Positions 8,469-17,467 of a DNA stretch of 61,679 bases are shown piece by piece. Origin of the DNA: Candidatus Poribacteria bacterium. GTDB lineage: Bacteria > Poribacteria > WGA-4E > UBA9662. The notes under the pieces were generated by a model. The model was not told the DNA's origin. It saw only the letters and a program-made list of their open reading frames with translations, and did not search any database. The DNA lies in contig JASMLX010000023.1 of NCBI GenBank assembly GCA_030748495.1, positions 1 to 61,679 on the forward strand, written 5' to 3'. The number at the start of each line of letters is the position of its first letter. The stretch's first letter is position 1. Position numbers and translations under genes: made by a program.

Positions 8469-9257
8469 ATGAGAACTCTACTGACTATTTGCGGACTTAG
8501 TCTCTTGGCATGTTGGCCATTTCCGGGTGATGCCCAGGAAGAATCTCTGGTTCTATATTTTTCATTTGACAAAGAGGTGGTCGATGAGATCAAGGATCTG
8601 TCTGCCCACCAGAATGACGGTAAAATTTCGGGCAACCCGAAATGGGATAAAGGCCGAATTGGAAGAGCTATAGAATTCGATGGTAGTGATGACCAGGTGG
8701 TTGTACCAACTAGTGAGAGTTTGGACATTAAGAGCGCAATCACCATGATGGCCTGGGTTAAGCCGTCAAAAAATTTGTTGGAAGATTGGCGAACCATCAT
8801 TGGAAAATCACCCACCAACGTATTGGGCCAAGCTACCTTTGCTTACGATCTGCGAACAGATAAATCGGGTACCTACCGGTTCTCACTTAATATGGGCGGC
8901 TGGCAGAAGGTGGTTGGCCCCAATGCTGAAATTGGGAAATGGACCCATGTGGCTAATACCTATAATGGAAAGACGATGGTTCTATATCTAAACGGTGATT
9001 CGGTTGGAGATATTGCGGCCAAAGGAAAGATTAATGTCATTCCGGATCCAGTTGGCATCGGCAATGTCGTAGATGCAGGCGGGGCGGGGAAGAATGAGTA
9101 CTGGGCCGGATTACTGGACGAAGTGAAGATCTGGAATCGGGCCTTAAGCCTGAAAGAGGTGAAAGAACAGATGGATTTCACCCAACAGGATATCCTGGCG
9201 GTCCATCCCAAAAATAAATTGACTACCATTTGGGGGCAACTGAAACAGAAGAAATAA
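8469..9257 (+). CDS. Secreted LamG-domain protein with KLxxxW tail
   Basis: The protein has 262 residues and starts at ATG 8469 behind GAAGGG. Residues 1-22 are a signal peptide ending after GDA. Residues about 27-230 form a LamG/concanavalin-like jelly roll (LVLYFSFD start, ITMMAWVKP strand, GKWTHVANTYNG, the YLNGDSV strand and GLLDEVKIWNRALS near the end), a fold that usually binds glycans or proteins. The last 18 residues contain AVHPKNKLTTIWGQLK, matching the ends of the proteins encoded at 13401-14288 and 19122-19886. No catalytic motif is present, so a binding or structural role outside the cell is most likely. A promoter is seen at 8382-8410; the following gene is a wreck. Confidence 0.85.
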   Translation: MRTLLTICGLSLLACWPFPGDAQEESLVLYFSFDKEVVDEIKDLSAHQNDGKISGNPKWDKGRIGRAIEFDGSDDQVVVPTSESLDIKSAITMMAWVKPSKNLLEDWRTIIGKSPTNVLGQATFAYDLRTDKSGTYRFSLNMGGWQKVVGPNAEIGKWTHVANTYNGKTMVLYLNGDSVGDIAAKGKINVIPDPVGIGNVVDAGGAGKNEYWAGLLDEVKIWNRALSLKEVKEQMDFTQQDILAVHPKNKLTTIWGQLKQKK

Positions 9258-9286
9258 AAGCTGGGTTCTATTGCCTCTTCTTAATA

Positions 9287-9969
9287 TTTTTAGCCCCAAC
9301 TGCTGGAGCAGGGCGTTGGATTACAGAGCCTGAACAATATGAGCAGTGCTTTGTCAGTATACACGGTGAGACTGGACGAGTTTTATATGGATTCGAGTTA
9401 TAACCAAGCGGATCAGCCGAAGGGGCAACAACAGGTTTCGTTGGGGAGACTCCTGAGGGGCCGTTTATGCCTGATAAGGAGGCGTATAGACTCTTAGTAT
9501 CCAACGGTACGTGCTTTTAAGATTCTATCCAACACCAGAGGGGCTATTTGTCAACCACCATTCCATAGAGGTTTTTGGGGATGGCCCCCGCATCTGGATG
9601 GCACCCTTGAAATGGGCCGTGGTGGACGCAGATGGACGCCTTCGTCTAGAACGCTGGAGTGGCATCGGGGTTTATGTCGAACAGAATGCTGAAGCGCACA
9701 GAGGCACCGGAATTATACTTGAGACAAGAGGGTGCACTGAGACCGCAACGATAGATAACAATGCCTCTTTTACTCTAGTTCATAGAGCAGAAATAGGTGT
9801 TGAATCTGGTAAAGCGCATCCCTTCAGACTTTTGCTCCGAAGGACGATGCTCGAATTTTATCTGGACAATCTACTTGTACAATGCCATAGTTTGCCAGAA
9901 AGACCAACCGGGGTGATTGGACTGATTTTTGAGTCTGGACAGGCAGTTTTTGAAGACCTGAGAGCATGA
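9287..9969 (+). pseudogene. Broken glycosidase-like gene, C-terminal remnant
   Basis: Two frames read as one protein. From about 9287 one frame gives GRWITEPEQYEQCF, SIHGETGRVLYGFEL, a stop, then GPFMPDKEAYRLLVSNGT. Near 9507 the reading continues in another frame as YVLLRFYPTPEGLFVNHHS and runs to the stop at 9969, including HPFRLLLRRTMLEFYLDNLL and GLIFESGQAVFEDLRA. The latter pattern resembles the C-terminal beta-sandwich of GH32/GH43-type glycosidases, but I cannot place it exactly. One internal stop, one frameshift and no N-terminal half mark it as dead. The GTG at 9511 would give a 152-residue product, which I think is not a real start. Confidence 0.5.
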
Positions 9970-10241
9970 GAGATGAACCTTTGAAAGAGAAATAGATACA
10001 ATACCGCAAAGGTTGCTATGATCTATCGATAGGTAGGAGCGCTTTCCTTCGCTACTCTAGCTGTTTAAGCGAGGTCTGAGGGCGTGTTTGGCTGAACTAG
10101 CATGCAGTCGGAATAGGCTACGGTGAGTACAGATACCTTGTCCCTCTTGGGAGAATTCCTCCGAGTCGACTTATAATCAAGGCGTCAGTAGTATCCTCTG
10201 CAGAGTTGCTGAACAAGATACAAGGTTCAATATTTACAAAT

Positions 10242-10395
10242 TCACCGTAATTTTGCATCTGGCATCTTAATCTTCGGCATCAGTTTCTGTCCCTCAACAA
10301 TTATCTGATATTTGCCCAAAGTCCGGTTGCCGATTCGGACGGTGTTTTTGATCTGAAGAAATCCCGCTAAATCAGCACCATTGGTTAATATTTTA
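10242..10395 (-). pseudogene. Short coding-like remnant, unknown
   Basis: On the minus strand, between the oxidoreductase stop and 10242, an open stretch of about 46 codons reads GADLAGFLQIKNTVRIGN, then RTLGKYQIIVEGQKL and MPKIKMPDAKLR. The composition looks like real protein, but there is no start codon in frame after the previous gene, so it is probably the tail of a lost gene. I do not recognise the family. The rest of 9970-10405 shows nothing. Confidence 0.25.
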
Positions 10396-10405
10396 CAATT
10401 ACTTA

Positions 10406-11431
10406 TTACCCGATTTGAACTTCCCGTCCAATTTCCGCAGATTGGTAGATCCCCTCCATCATCTGTTGCACGTGCAGCATCTGGCTGAATCTGACGATCG
10501 GTGTTCGATCTTCACGAACCGCATCGACAAAGTCTTTTAACACTGCAAAAAAATGATTCCCCGATTCAGTAATTTTCGGTGTTCTATCGAAAACCTGATC
10601 GCCTTGATCCACGTAAACCTTTAAAGGAATCTCAGCCACACCATAATCTCCTAGGATCTCAATCTGCGGGCGGATTTTCCAGGGATGGGTCAGCCAATTA
10701 CTTTCGATCGACAGTCCAGAATCGTTTTCAAAACGGATGTAACCGGCGGCGAAATCTTCTGTTTCAAAATCCTCCAGTGTTCCTTTCCACGAGATCAGTG
10801 GGTTTTTCATGTGGTGTACTTTCTGATAAACTGTTCCCATGGCTGCTACGGGCGTTGGATCGCCAATAATCCAGTTTGCCAGGTCAAGAGTATGTACCGC
10901 CGTACTGTAGAGTACACCTCCACCAGATAGATCTTTTTTATGAAACACACTATAGCCCGGAATATTCATCACATGCCCCGAAACAACCCGAGTGTGGTAG
11001 ATTTTGCCCAAACCACCGTCATTGATAAATTGTTTAAGTACACGACCTTCTGTACTGCCACGGTTCTGAAGTCCCATGCTCATTTTCTTGTTGTGTCGTT
11101 TACAAGCGGCAATCATCTCTGCAGCCTCGGCACTGCTGACCGCCAATGCTTTTTCACAAATCACATTTGCTCCTGCTTCAAACGCATCGACGGTTTGGTC
11201 CCGGTGAAATGCGTGTGGGGTACAGACGCTTACCAAATCCAGATTATGTTTGTCTAATAACTCTCGGTAGTCCGAGTAAACATACGAAATACCAAATTCT
11301 GTAGCGACAGTCTGTGCTTGTTCTAAATTGACGTCACAAACAGCAACCAGATCAACGTCATCTATCTTATTGTAGTTGGCAACGTGCCCACCTCTACCTT
11401 GCGCCCCGCAACCGATTACAGCCGCCTTCAT
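10406..11431 (-). CDS. Gfo/Idh/MocA-family oxidoreductase
   Basis: The protein has 341 residues. I prefer ATG 11431 over an in-frame upstream start at 11464 because GGAGG lies five bases before it and the protein then opens directly with the Rossmann strand MKAAVIGCGAQGRGG. The NAD(P)-binding motif is GCGAQG; VSVCTPHAFH and CEKALAVS (residues about 85-105, the EKP-like motif here written EKA) follow, and the C-terminal half is the alpha/beta substrate domain. Members oxidise or reduce sugars, inositols and related polyols. The usual EKP Lys is kept although Pro is replaced by Ala. It has no operon partner; a dead transposase lies upstream. Substrate cannot be told. Confidence 0.87.
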   Translation of the reverse strand: MKAAVIGCGAQGRGGHVANYNKIDDVDLVAVCDVNLEQAQTVATEFGISYVYSDYRELLDKHNLDLVSVCTPHAFHRDQTVDAFEAGANVICEKALAVSSAEAAEMIAACKRHNKKMSMGLQNRGSTEGRVLKQFINDGGLGKIYHTRVVSGHVMNIPGYSVFHKKDLSGGGVLYSTAVHTLDLANWIIGDPTPVAAMGTVYQKVHHMKNPLISWKGTLEDFETEDFAAGYIRFENDSGLSIESNWLTHPWKIRPQIEILGDYGVAEIPLKVYVDQGDQVFDRTPKITESGNHFFAVLKDFVDAVREDRTPIVRFSQMLHVQQMMEGIYQSAEIGREVQIG

Positions 11432-11522
11432 AGGATCCTCCGATTTAAGACTATTGCCGAACATTAAAACTGCATATAACTATTTCAGTAATGTTTTATT
11501 AAGAAAAACTGATTAGCTATAC

Positions 11523-12088
11523 ATGAAGATGATATCAGAAAAACGCCAGAAAAATACAATGGTATTAAAGATTGTTTGAGCGAAAAAAGTCGTAGACGGT
11601 GGGCCACAACAGAGGTCAGTGCTTCTGGTTATGATGGTTCGACGCTGGTTTGTCAAGCAATTGGTAGCTACAATTTATAAAATTTATAAAGGGATTCAGG
11701 AACTAAAAAAATATCAAAGATGTTGGTAGAGTTAGGCAAAAAGGCGGTGGAAGGAGGTCTTATCAAGTCACACAAGCCGGTATTTTGGAAGCACTAGATA
11801 ATTTAGTTGGCCCTACCTCAAAAGGAGATGCTGAAAACCCATTAAAATGGCCCCGCCAAAGTGGAAGAGACCTGGCGGAAGCGATGAAAGAGCAAGGATA
11901 CAATATAGGAAAAACAACCCTTGGATTTTATGCTTCATGGTTTAGGCTATAGCCCGCAAGTGAACAAAAAGACACTTGAAGATGCCAAGCAGATTGATAG
12001 AGATAATCAATTTAACAATTTAAATATTATTGCTCAAGAGCAATCACTGCCGGCAGTATCAGTTGGGGCTAAAAAGAAAGAAAACTAG
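11523..12088 (+). mobile_element. Degenerate ISAzo13-type transposase, N-terminal half
   Basis: Pieces in three frames line up with the start of ISAzo13/Rhodopirellula-type DDE transposases: SEKSRRRWATTEVSASGYDG, TIYKIYKGIQELK, GRVRQKGGGRRSYQVTQAG, then LVGPTSKGDAENPLKWPRQS, DLAEAMKEQGYNIGKTTL, and after a frameshift MLHGLGYSPQVNKKTLEDAK ending in SVGAKKKEN and a stop at 12088. At least three frameshifts or stops interrupt it, and the DDE catalytic half is missing. No terminal inverted repeats could be identified by eye. Confidence 0.75.
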
Positions 12089-12104
12089 CATGATCGCAAA
12101 AAAG

Positions 12105-13271
12105 TCAATCCCGTGCCAGTGGCGGCGCCACATTAGCCATATTATCAAGGGCCCTATCTACATCGACCACACAGCGAAAACTGATCGCGTAGCTAATGTC
12201 AGAATCAGGACGCCGAAAGTCACGCCGGGAAACGTGTTGCTCTGTCGCTCCATGCAGATAAGTTCCCCCACGAATCACTTTATATGTCCCGTTGTCTGGC
12301 CCTTTCGGGTTTTTGATCGGGGAGACAGTATAATAGTCTCGTTGAAACCAGTCGGCGATCCATTCGATGGCATTACCTGACATATCGTGTAGCCCATAGC
12401 CGTTGGGCAGATAACTACCGACCGGAGCTAACATATCGTGGCCGTCGTCGATATAAAAGGCACGTAACCGGTCGTCATCTGACTGTCGAAACTGGTCACC
12501 GTTTTTTAACAGCAATTGCAAACCATTGGGGCTATCTAGTAAGCCCAAAATTAGATTTCGTTCAAAATCACCCACGTTGGTGGCTCGCGTTACGAGATTT
12601 CGAATCTGATAGACCGGGTCGTAACCAACATACTCTAAAATCGAGAACATATTCCTATCACCAAAGTTGCACTGTGTTCCATCTGGTGGGTTATCTCCCC
12701 AAGGGTATTGCTTCCCTTTCAATCCGCCTCGAGCGGCATATTCCCATTCAGCTTCAGTCGGAATCCGTTTCCCCGCCCATTCCGCATAGGCTTCCGCTTC
12801 ATACCAGGTCACAAAAACGATCGGATGCCGATCCGTTGGGGAGAGTCGAGACAATTCAATTCCCTGTCCCGAAGTTCTAACGGTTCGTCCAGTAGCAGCA
12901 GCAAATGTCTTATATTGGCCGACGGTTACCTCGTGAACATCCATGTAAAAAGCGTCGAGTTCGACCGGGTGTACCGGCCGAGGTGGTTTTTCCCCACTTT
13001 GCCCTTCTATCTCAAGGTCGGCTTCCGGATATAGGTCAGCATCACCCATCTGAAACCCACCTGCTGGAATCAGCACCATTTCAGCCTGGTCTTTTTCCCA
13101 TACCATCCGATCTTTTAGAACTGAAGGATCGATTTTCCCTCTGCCTAAGTATTGTTCTTTGACCACATCCGGCACTAAATCGCAACCGGTCAAACCCATC
13201 GACAGAATATAAAAAAGAAGGCATAGGATAATACAAGCATCAGGACGCTTCAACTGGCCTCGGTGGTTCAT
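12105..13271 (-). CDS. FGE-like (SUMF1-fold) lipoprotein, last gene of the surface operon
   Basis: The protein has 388 residues. A lipoprotein signal ends LTGC (Cys30), and the start is ATG 13271 with a distant GGAGAA. The FGE-type domain spans about 50-375: MVLIPAGGFQMGD, DAFYMDVHEVTVGQYKTF, RIPTEAEWEYAARGG, PNGYGLHDMSGNAIEWIADW and FRCVVDVD. An unusual insertion of about 70 residues (roughly 205-275) sits between the PWGDN turn and the PVGSYLPNGYG motif. After the GGTY motif the two catalytic cysteines of genuine formylglycine-generating enzymes are absent (GATEQHVSRRD). It lies 129 bases beyond the preceding gene of the same strand, so it may be read with it or from its own promoter. It probably anchors an FGE fold at the membrane. 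Confidence 0.87.
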   Translation of the reverse strand: MNHRGQLKRPDACIILCLLFYILSMGLTGCDLVPDVVKEQYLGRGKIDPSVLKDRMVWEKDQAEMVLIPAGGFQMGDADLYPEADLEIEGQSGEKPPRPVHPVELDAFYMDVHEVTVGQYKTFAAATGRTVRTSGQGIELSRLSPTDRHPIVFVTWYEAEAYAEWAGKRIPTEAEWEYAARGGLKGKQYPWGDNPPDGTQCNFGDRNMFSILEYVGYDPVYQIRNLVTRATNVGDFERNLILGLLDSPNGLQLLLKNGDQFRQSDDDRLRAFYIDDGHDMLAPVGSYLPNGYGLHDMSGNAIEWIADWFQRDYYTVSPIKNPKGPDNGTYKVIRGGTYLHGATEQHVSRRDFRRPDSDISYAISFRCVVDVDRALDNMANVAPPLARD

Positions 13272-13400
13272 AAACTCATTTCTCCAAATTCTAGCAACAT
13301 TGGTTAAGGATACCTACAAGCATTCACCCAACGAGAAGCCCAACAACTCATCGGTTAAAAGGGTAACTCGATAGAGGAATACTACTCTACGGTTTGGTTT

Positions 13401-14288
13401 CTATGGCCTGGTTATTGTCCCATGTTTGATTCCGGCCCAGAAACAGGATAACTTGTGTTGTGGCTCAACAGGGGTAGATAGATTGGCCAATTCATCAAAA
13501 AAGGCGTCTTTAGTTTTGGCTTTATCGGGGATAATCTTGACCTGACGCATGGTTTCGTCATCGAAGTGGAGGTTGGCATATTCGTGACCGCCTGATTCAC
13601 CACATCGATAGAGCAAGACGTTATTGCCAGCTTTAAACTCGACTTCAACGTCGAAATCAACCTCAATTGGACTGCCCGTCCACTCAGCATCGTTGTGCCA
13701 CTTCTCACCGTTGATCCAGATTTGGGCATAATCGTCCTGGGCCGGTGACATAACCGCTTTCAGGCTTTCAGAGGCATGAATGACGATAATTTGCCAAGTG
13801 TCGAAATTATTGAGATCCCGAAAACCGTAGCGGGAAGACATATTCCGCCCCCCAGCGGCATCCGCCCTGGTTCCTAAGCTGATAACCATCCAGTCACCTT
13901 CCGTTCCCGGCATCATATGTTCCGGACCAAAGTCTAACCGGACGTCCGCGGTTCTTAACAAGCCTTTCATGGTGGATAGGCTAGGTTGATCTAGGACGCC
14001 GCTGCTTGCGATCTTAATGTGATCTGTCGAAGCGGATTTCTGAGCATCACCATTATTCATATAACCACTATCCGGGCCATACCAGTTGAGGATCCAGGGC
14101 GCATCTGATCGCTTTTGGTTTAAGCGAGGTATATCGGGTTGAGCCATCTCTTTCTCTTTTAACAGTGGCCCGCCAGTAATTACCGGCCCTGCGTTCACCG
14201 ATAGAGAGAAAATAGTGCTACCCAAATACAGCCAGCTTAAAAATCGAGATAGGTTCCCAGATAAACAGCCAAGACTTGTATCTTTCAA
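13401..14288 (-). CDS. Secreted protein of unknown family with KLxxxW C-terminal tail
   Basis: The protein has 295 residues with an N-terminal hydrophobic segment (about 13-33) that looks like a signal peptide. I do not recognise the domain. Residues about 60-260 are beta-rich, with motifs DWMVISLGTRAD, QIWINGEKWHNDAEW and VLLYRCGESGGHEYANLHF, which suggests a carbohydrate-binding-like jelly roll. The end, PVEPQHKLSCFWAGIK plus nine residues, matches the tails of the two LamG proteins in this window. It follows the 14308-15546 gene by 19 bases, so it belongs to the surface operon. Confidence 0.75.
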   Translation of the reverse strand: MKDTSLGCLSGNLSRFLSWLYLGSTIFSLSVNAGPVITGGPLLKEKEMAQPDIPRLNQKRSDAPWILNWYGPDSGYMNNGDAQKSASTDHIKIASSGVLDQPSLSTMKGLLRTADVRLDFGPEHMMPGTEGDWMVISLGTRADAAGGRNMSSRYGFRDLNNFDTWQIIVIHASESLKAVMSPAQDDYAQIWINGEKWHNDAEWTGSPIEVDFDVEVEFKAGNNVLLYRCGESGGHEYANLHFDDETMRQVKIIPDKAKTKDAFFDELANLSTPVEPQHKLSCFWAGIKHGTITRP

Positions 14289-14307
14289 TTATAATCTTCC
14301 CCTTCTC

Positions 14308-15546
14308 TTAATTCGTTACCTTAGTTTCCTCGACTACGCAGCGAAAGCCGCCTGCATCAAACCGGTGGTCGGGACTAGCGTAGTCGCGGTAATCCACTCG
14401 CACATACTCCAGAGTATAGTGGTAAGAACCACCGCGCAGAACACGGCCAGAATCTACCTGAGAAAACTGTTGGTGAATCTCTTCCAGATTGAGTCCACCC
14501 GCCAGTGGATTTCGACGTGGGCTCTGTTTGTAAAATTCGGTGTCAAAGGCATCTAGGCACCATTCGAAGACATTGCCAGCCAGATCGTACAATCCATAAC
14601 CGTTAGGCGGGAAACTCCCAACAGGGGCGGGTTTCAGTTCCCACTGGTCTGCACCACCAATACCGTTATAATTGGCATGCTGATGGTTGATACCGTTGCC
14701 CCACGGATAATCTCGCCGGGCTAATCCACCGCGGGCAGCGTATTCCCATTCAGCTTCGGTGGGGAGCCGTTTTCCGGCCCAATTGGCGTAAGCCATGGCG
14801 TCGTACCAGGTAACAAAGATCATTGGGCAGTGGTCGGTTGGCACATATTCTGCGACCTGTTCCCACAGATCGTACGGATAGCCACTCTGTTCGACAAACT
14901 GCTTGAACTGGCCGACCGTCACCTCCCGACGATCGATATAAAAGGCATCCAGCGTAACTGTGTGAATAGGGGTAGCATAAGTGATGTTATCGCTACCCAT
15001 TTCAAAACTGCCAGCGGGAATACGGACCATTTCTGTCGTGTCCTTATCCCACTGTAAGATAGTCGGCGGCAGATGCTGGTCATCGGCCACCACTTCGACT
15101 ACATAGTCGGTACCCAGATGGTGCAGAGGAATTTCGTTGCCGATGTTCCAGAAAACCTGTTTTCTCTGTCCACTGACGATCCCGCGTCCCACATCGCCCT
15201 CCAAACGTTTCGGCTGGAAACCAGGTTGGTTCCCTTCAAATATCCAGAGCTTTACAGTCATCTGATCCCCGTCCGGATCGATAACATCGTAGTCAATCTG
15301 AACCTGGTCGAGGTTCACTTGCTGGGCCGTTACATTGGTGACAATCGGGGTACTATTCTGCCCAAGTTGTTGTTCATCAACCTGCTGTCCATAGGCAACG
15401 ACCCCCCACAGTATGAGGGTAAGAACCGTCCACAAACAGGTACTGTCAATCCTGTTCCTCAGGTTACTCGTCCTGGGATCTTCTGCCCTAAGATAATTTT
15501 TGACAAACGTTTTTGACATTACACGTTGACCAGGTAAGTGGGTCAT
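14308..15546 (-). CDS. Secreted FGE-like protein with N-terminal Ig/Fn3-like domain
   Basis: The protein has 412 residues from ATG 15546, chosen because this ATG overlaps the stop of the previous gene as ATGA, a usual sign of translational coupling; a later ATG at 15519 is possible. A hydrophobic segment near 38-55 serves as signal anchor or signal peptide. Residues about 65-165 form an Ig/Fn3-like strand set (VTAQQVNLDQVQIDYDVIDP, DGDQMTVKLWIF). Residues 170-405 are the FGE-type domain (MVRIPAGSFEMGSDN, DAFYIDRREVTVGQFKQF, RLPTEAEWEYAARGG, NGYGLYDLAGNVFEWCLD, GFRCVVEE). The segment after GGSY reads HYTLEYVRVDYRD, without the catalytic Cys pair. It lies in the middle of the six-gene minus-strand operon. 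Confidence 0.87.
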   Translation of the reverse strand: MTHLPGQRVMSKTFVKNYLRAEDPRTSNLRNRIDSTCLWTVLTLILWGVVAYGQQVDEQQLGQNSTPIVTNVTAQQVNLDQVQIDYDVIDPDGDQMTVKLWIFEGNQPGFQPKRLEGDVGRGIVSGQRKQVFWNIGNEIPLHHLGTDYVVEVVADDQHLPPTILQWDKDTTEMVRIPAGSFEMGSDNITYATPIHTVTLDAFYIDRREVTVGQFKQFVEQSGYPYDLWEQVAEYVPTDHCPMIFVTWYDAMAYANWAGKRLPTEAEWEYAARGGLARRDYPWGNGINHQHANYNGIGGADQWELKPAPVGSFPPNGYGLYDLAGNVFEWCLDAFDTEFYKQSPRRNPLAGGLNLEEIHQQFSQVDSGRVLRGGSYHYTLEYVRVDYRDYASPDHRFDAGGFRCVVEETKVTN

Positions 15547-16643
15547 TTTAAGAGAGTCAGTTGACGATACAGCCGGCCGTTGACCGTTGACGGCATTTTC
15601 AAAGGTATTACATCTAGTCGGCAAAAGTAGATGCCACTGGGTACAATTCTCCCTTTTTGATCTCGTCCATCCCAGTAAGCGGATCGGTCTGGTGTAAGAT
15701 AGTCGCCTGCTGGCAATGAACCTAGAACTAACTGTCGAACCAACTGCCCACTGGCGCTATAGATCAGCAACCGAACCCCGGTGTTGCTAGCCAGTCGAAA
15801 CGGAATCCAGGTTTCGGGGTTGAAAGGGTTAGGGTAATTAGGCAACAACTGTGTCATTGAGGGTATTGCCCTTGGTCGAAGCGTGAGTGAAACGCGTTGC
15901 AGAAAAGCCAGTATCTCCGCCGATTGGCTCGAGTCAGCGGCCAATTCATCTATCGCTTTGATTGCCCGTAGTCTCTGGTCAGCGGATAACTCGGTTGCCA
16001 TCTGCTCTAGTTGTGAAGGGGCAACCGCAGGTAGCTGAGCTAACGGGTTCTGACCGAACTGGTTGGCGACCATCACTAGGTCAAAAATGCTAACTCGCCC
16101 ATCCCCATCCACATCCCCTACCAGTGCATTTCCTTCTCTACCAAATTGACTGGCTACTAAGACCAGGTCCAGAATATCGATTACCTGATCTTGGTTTACA
16201 TCGCTGGGAATCGGCTCAACCGGTAACAAAGCTGAAAAATATTTGAAAGCGTTTGGCAATTGCAGGGATGCTCCACCCGGATTCATAATCAGCAAGGACG
16301 CCCAACCCACCTCATTTTTAGGCATGGTAATACGCAGTTCTGTTTTTGAAATAATTCTGACCGATTGGCTCGCCAAGCCATTAATCTCTACCTGTGTCAA
16401 ACCTGAATAAAAATGGTTACCTGTCAGTGTTACAATCGTTCCGCCTTTAGCGGGACCACTGGTTGGGGAAAGATTTTTGACAACCGGAGAGACGCGTCGG
16501 TCGATAGTAAAGGGTTGAGATCGACTGTGACCTGTCGCCTGACGATGACTATCAGCATTTGGAACAATGCTCATCATTTGTACCAGCACGAGTGTGAAAA
16601 ACAGAATCGTTGAAATAGGTACTGATGGCAAGGATAACCGCAT
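15543..16643 (-). CDS. Secreted TIG / type I dockerin protein with PNPFNP-type C-terminal domain
   Basis: The protein has 366 residues. A signal peptide (about 1-31) is followed by an IPT/TIG Ig-fold domain (about 52-136, LSPTSGPAKGGTIVTLTG). Two dockerin-like calcium repeats come next (147-168 DVNQDQVIDILDLVLVASQF; 177-198 DVDGDGRVSIFDLVMVANQF), then an alpha-helical spacer. Residues 266-366 form a FlgD/T9SS-like C-terminal domain starting LLPNYPNPFNPETWIPF and containing YWDGRDQKGRIVPSGIYF. Type I dockerins normally bind cohesins, but no cohesin is visible in this window. The C-terminal domain is a hallmark I associate with Poribacteria-like genomes and probably directs surface attachment or secretion. 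It sits five bases after the FGE-like gene upstream and overlaps the next by four. Confidence 0.88.
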   Translation of the reverse strand: MRLSLPSVPISTILFFTLVLVQMMSIVPNADSHRQATGHSRSQPFTIDRRVSPVVKNLSPTSGPAKGGTIVTLTGNHFYSGLTQVEINGLASQSVRIISKTELRITMPKNEVGWASLLIMNPGGASLQLPNAFKYFSALLPVEPIPSDVNQDQVIDILDLVLVASQFGREGNALVGDVDGDGRVSIFDLVMVANQFGQNPLAQLPAVAPSQLEQMATELSADQRLRAIKAIDELAADSSQSAEILAFLQRVSLTLRPRAIPSMTQLLPNYPNPFNPETWIPFRLASNTGVRLLIYSASGQLVRQLVLGSLPAGDYLTPDRSAYWDGRDQKGRIVPSGIYFCRLDVIPLKMPSTVNGRLYRQLTLLK

Positions 16644-16648
16644 AAGGC

Positions 16649-17467
16649 TTATTCAGGTGGAATTGTCACGGGTGGTTTATCGGATTGATCTAGGGGGTTG
16701 GTTAATTCAATAGAACGAATTACCCTGAAACCGACGAATGAAAGCTTTAGTGTAGGATAAAGGTGTAATCTCATAGTGGTTGTGCATCGGTTGAGGTCGT
16801 CAATCCAAGATCCGCCTCTAATAACCCGCCAACTTCCTGCCGCTGGACCGGTCGGGTTTCTATTTCCTGAATAGCTGTAGTAGACATCGCTATACCAATC
16901 GCGGGTCCACTCCCAAACGTTACCGGCCATATCCATCGCTCCATAGTAGCTTTTGCCTTGAGGATAAGAGCCGACCGGGGCTATTGTGTTGTCGTACTGA
17001 TCACTACCATTCCAACTGTTGGCAAATGGGTTAGGGCTATTCCCCCAGGGCCAGAGTCGATCAACCGGACCTGATGACGCTTTTTCCCATTCAGCTTCGG
17101 TTGGCAGACGCCCGCCTACCCATTTGGCGTAAGCCACCGCGTCTAACCAGGAAATACCAACCACTGGATGCTGCGGATTATCTAGCGCGCGTTCCGGCCA
17201 GTTACCGATACTGTCGGGAAAATTGGCTGCTGGATTCTTCCCTGTCGAGCGCCAAAACTCATAGTATTGTGCGTTGGTCACCTCGTGGCGCCCAATCTCG
17301 AATTCGTCCAGATAGACCCGATGCGCTGGTCTCTGATCGGGCCCCCGGTTATCATGGCCCATCGTAAACCAGCCGGCTGGCACCTTTACCATCTCCATTT
17401 CTTGGCCAATAGCCCCTCTCCATCCCCAGGTCAAAATGATAAAAATCAGGTAGGGGACCAACCTCAT
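16649..17467 (-). CDS. Secreted FGE-like protein (one of two catalytic cysteines kept)
   Basis: The protein has 272 residues, with the start ATG 17467 overlapping the TPR gene stop as ATGA. It has a signal peptide of about 21 residues, then essentially a bare FGE-type domain: MVKVPAGWFTMGHDN, DEFEIGRHEVTNAQYYEFW, RLPTEAEWEKASSG, GAMDMAGNVWEWTRDWY and GFRVIRS. In the segment after GGSW it reads IDDLNRCTTTMRL: the second cysteine position of formylglycine-generating enzymes is occupied, the first is not. It is closest of the four paralogues to a plain FGE, but by family knowledge a single cysteine should not support the copper-dependent reaction. Second gene of the operon. Confidence 0.88.
   Translation of the reverse strand: MRLVPYLIFIILTWGWRGAIGQEMEMVKVPAGWFTMGHDNRGPDQRPAHRVYLDEFEIGRHEVTNAQYYEFWRSTGKNPAANFPDSIGNWPERALDNPQHPVVGISWLDAVAYAKWVGGRLPTEAEWEKASSGPVDRLWPWGNSPNPFANSWNGSDQYDNTIAPVGSYPQGKSYYGAMDMAGNVWEWTRDWYSDVYYSYSGNRNPTGPAAGSWRVIRGGSWIDDLNRCTTTMRLHLYPTLKLSFVGFRVIRSIELTNPLDQSDKPPVTIPPE

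Noticed and set aside
9340..9400. Plus-strand reading TVRLDEFYMDSSYN looked like a fifth FGE-domain fragment
   Set aside because: A neighbouring frame gives a longer and better protein, SIHGETGRVLYGFEL, that joins the glycosidase-like remnant downstream; the FGE-like string is a chance shadow.
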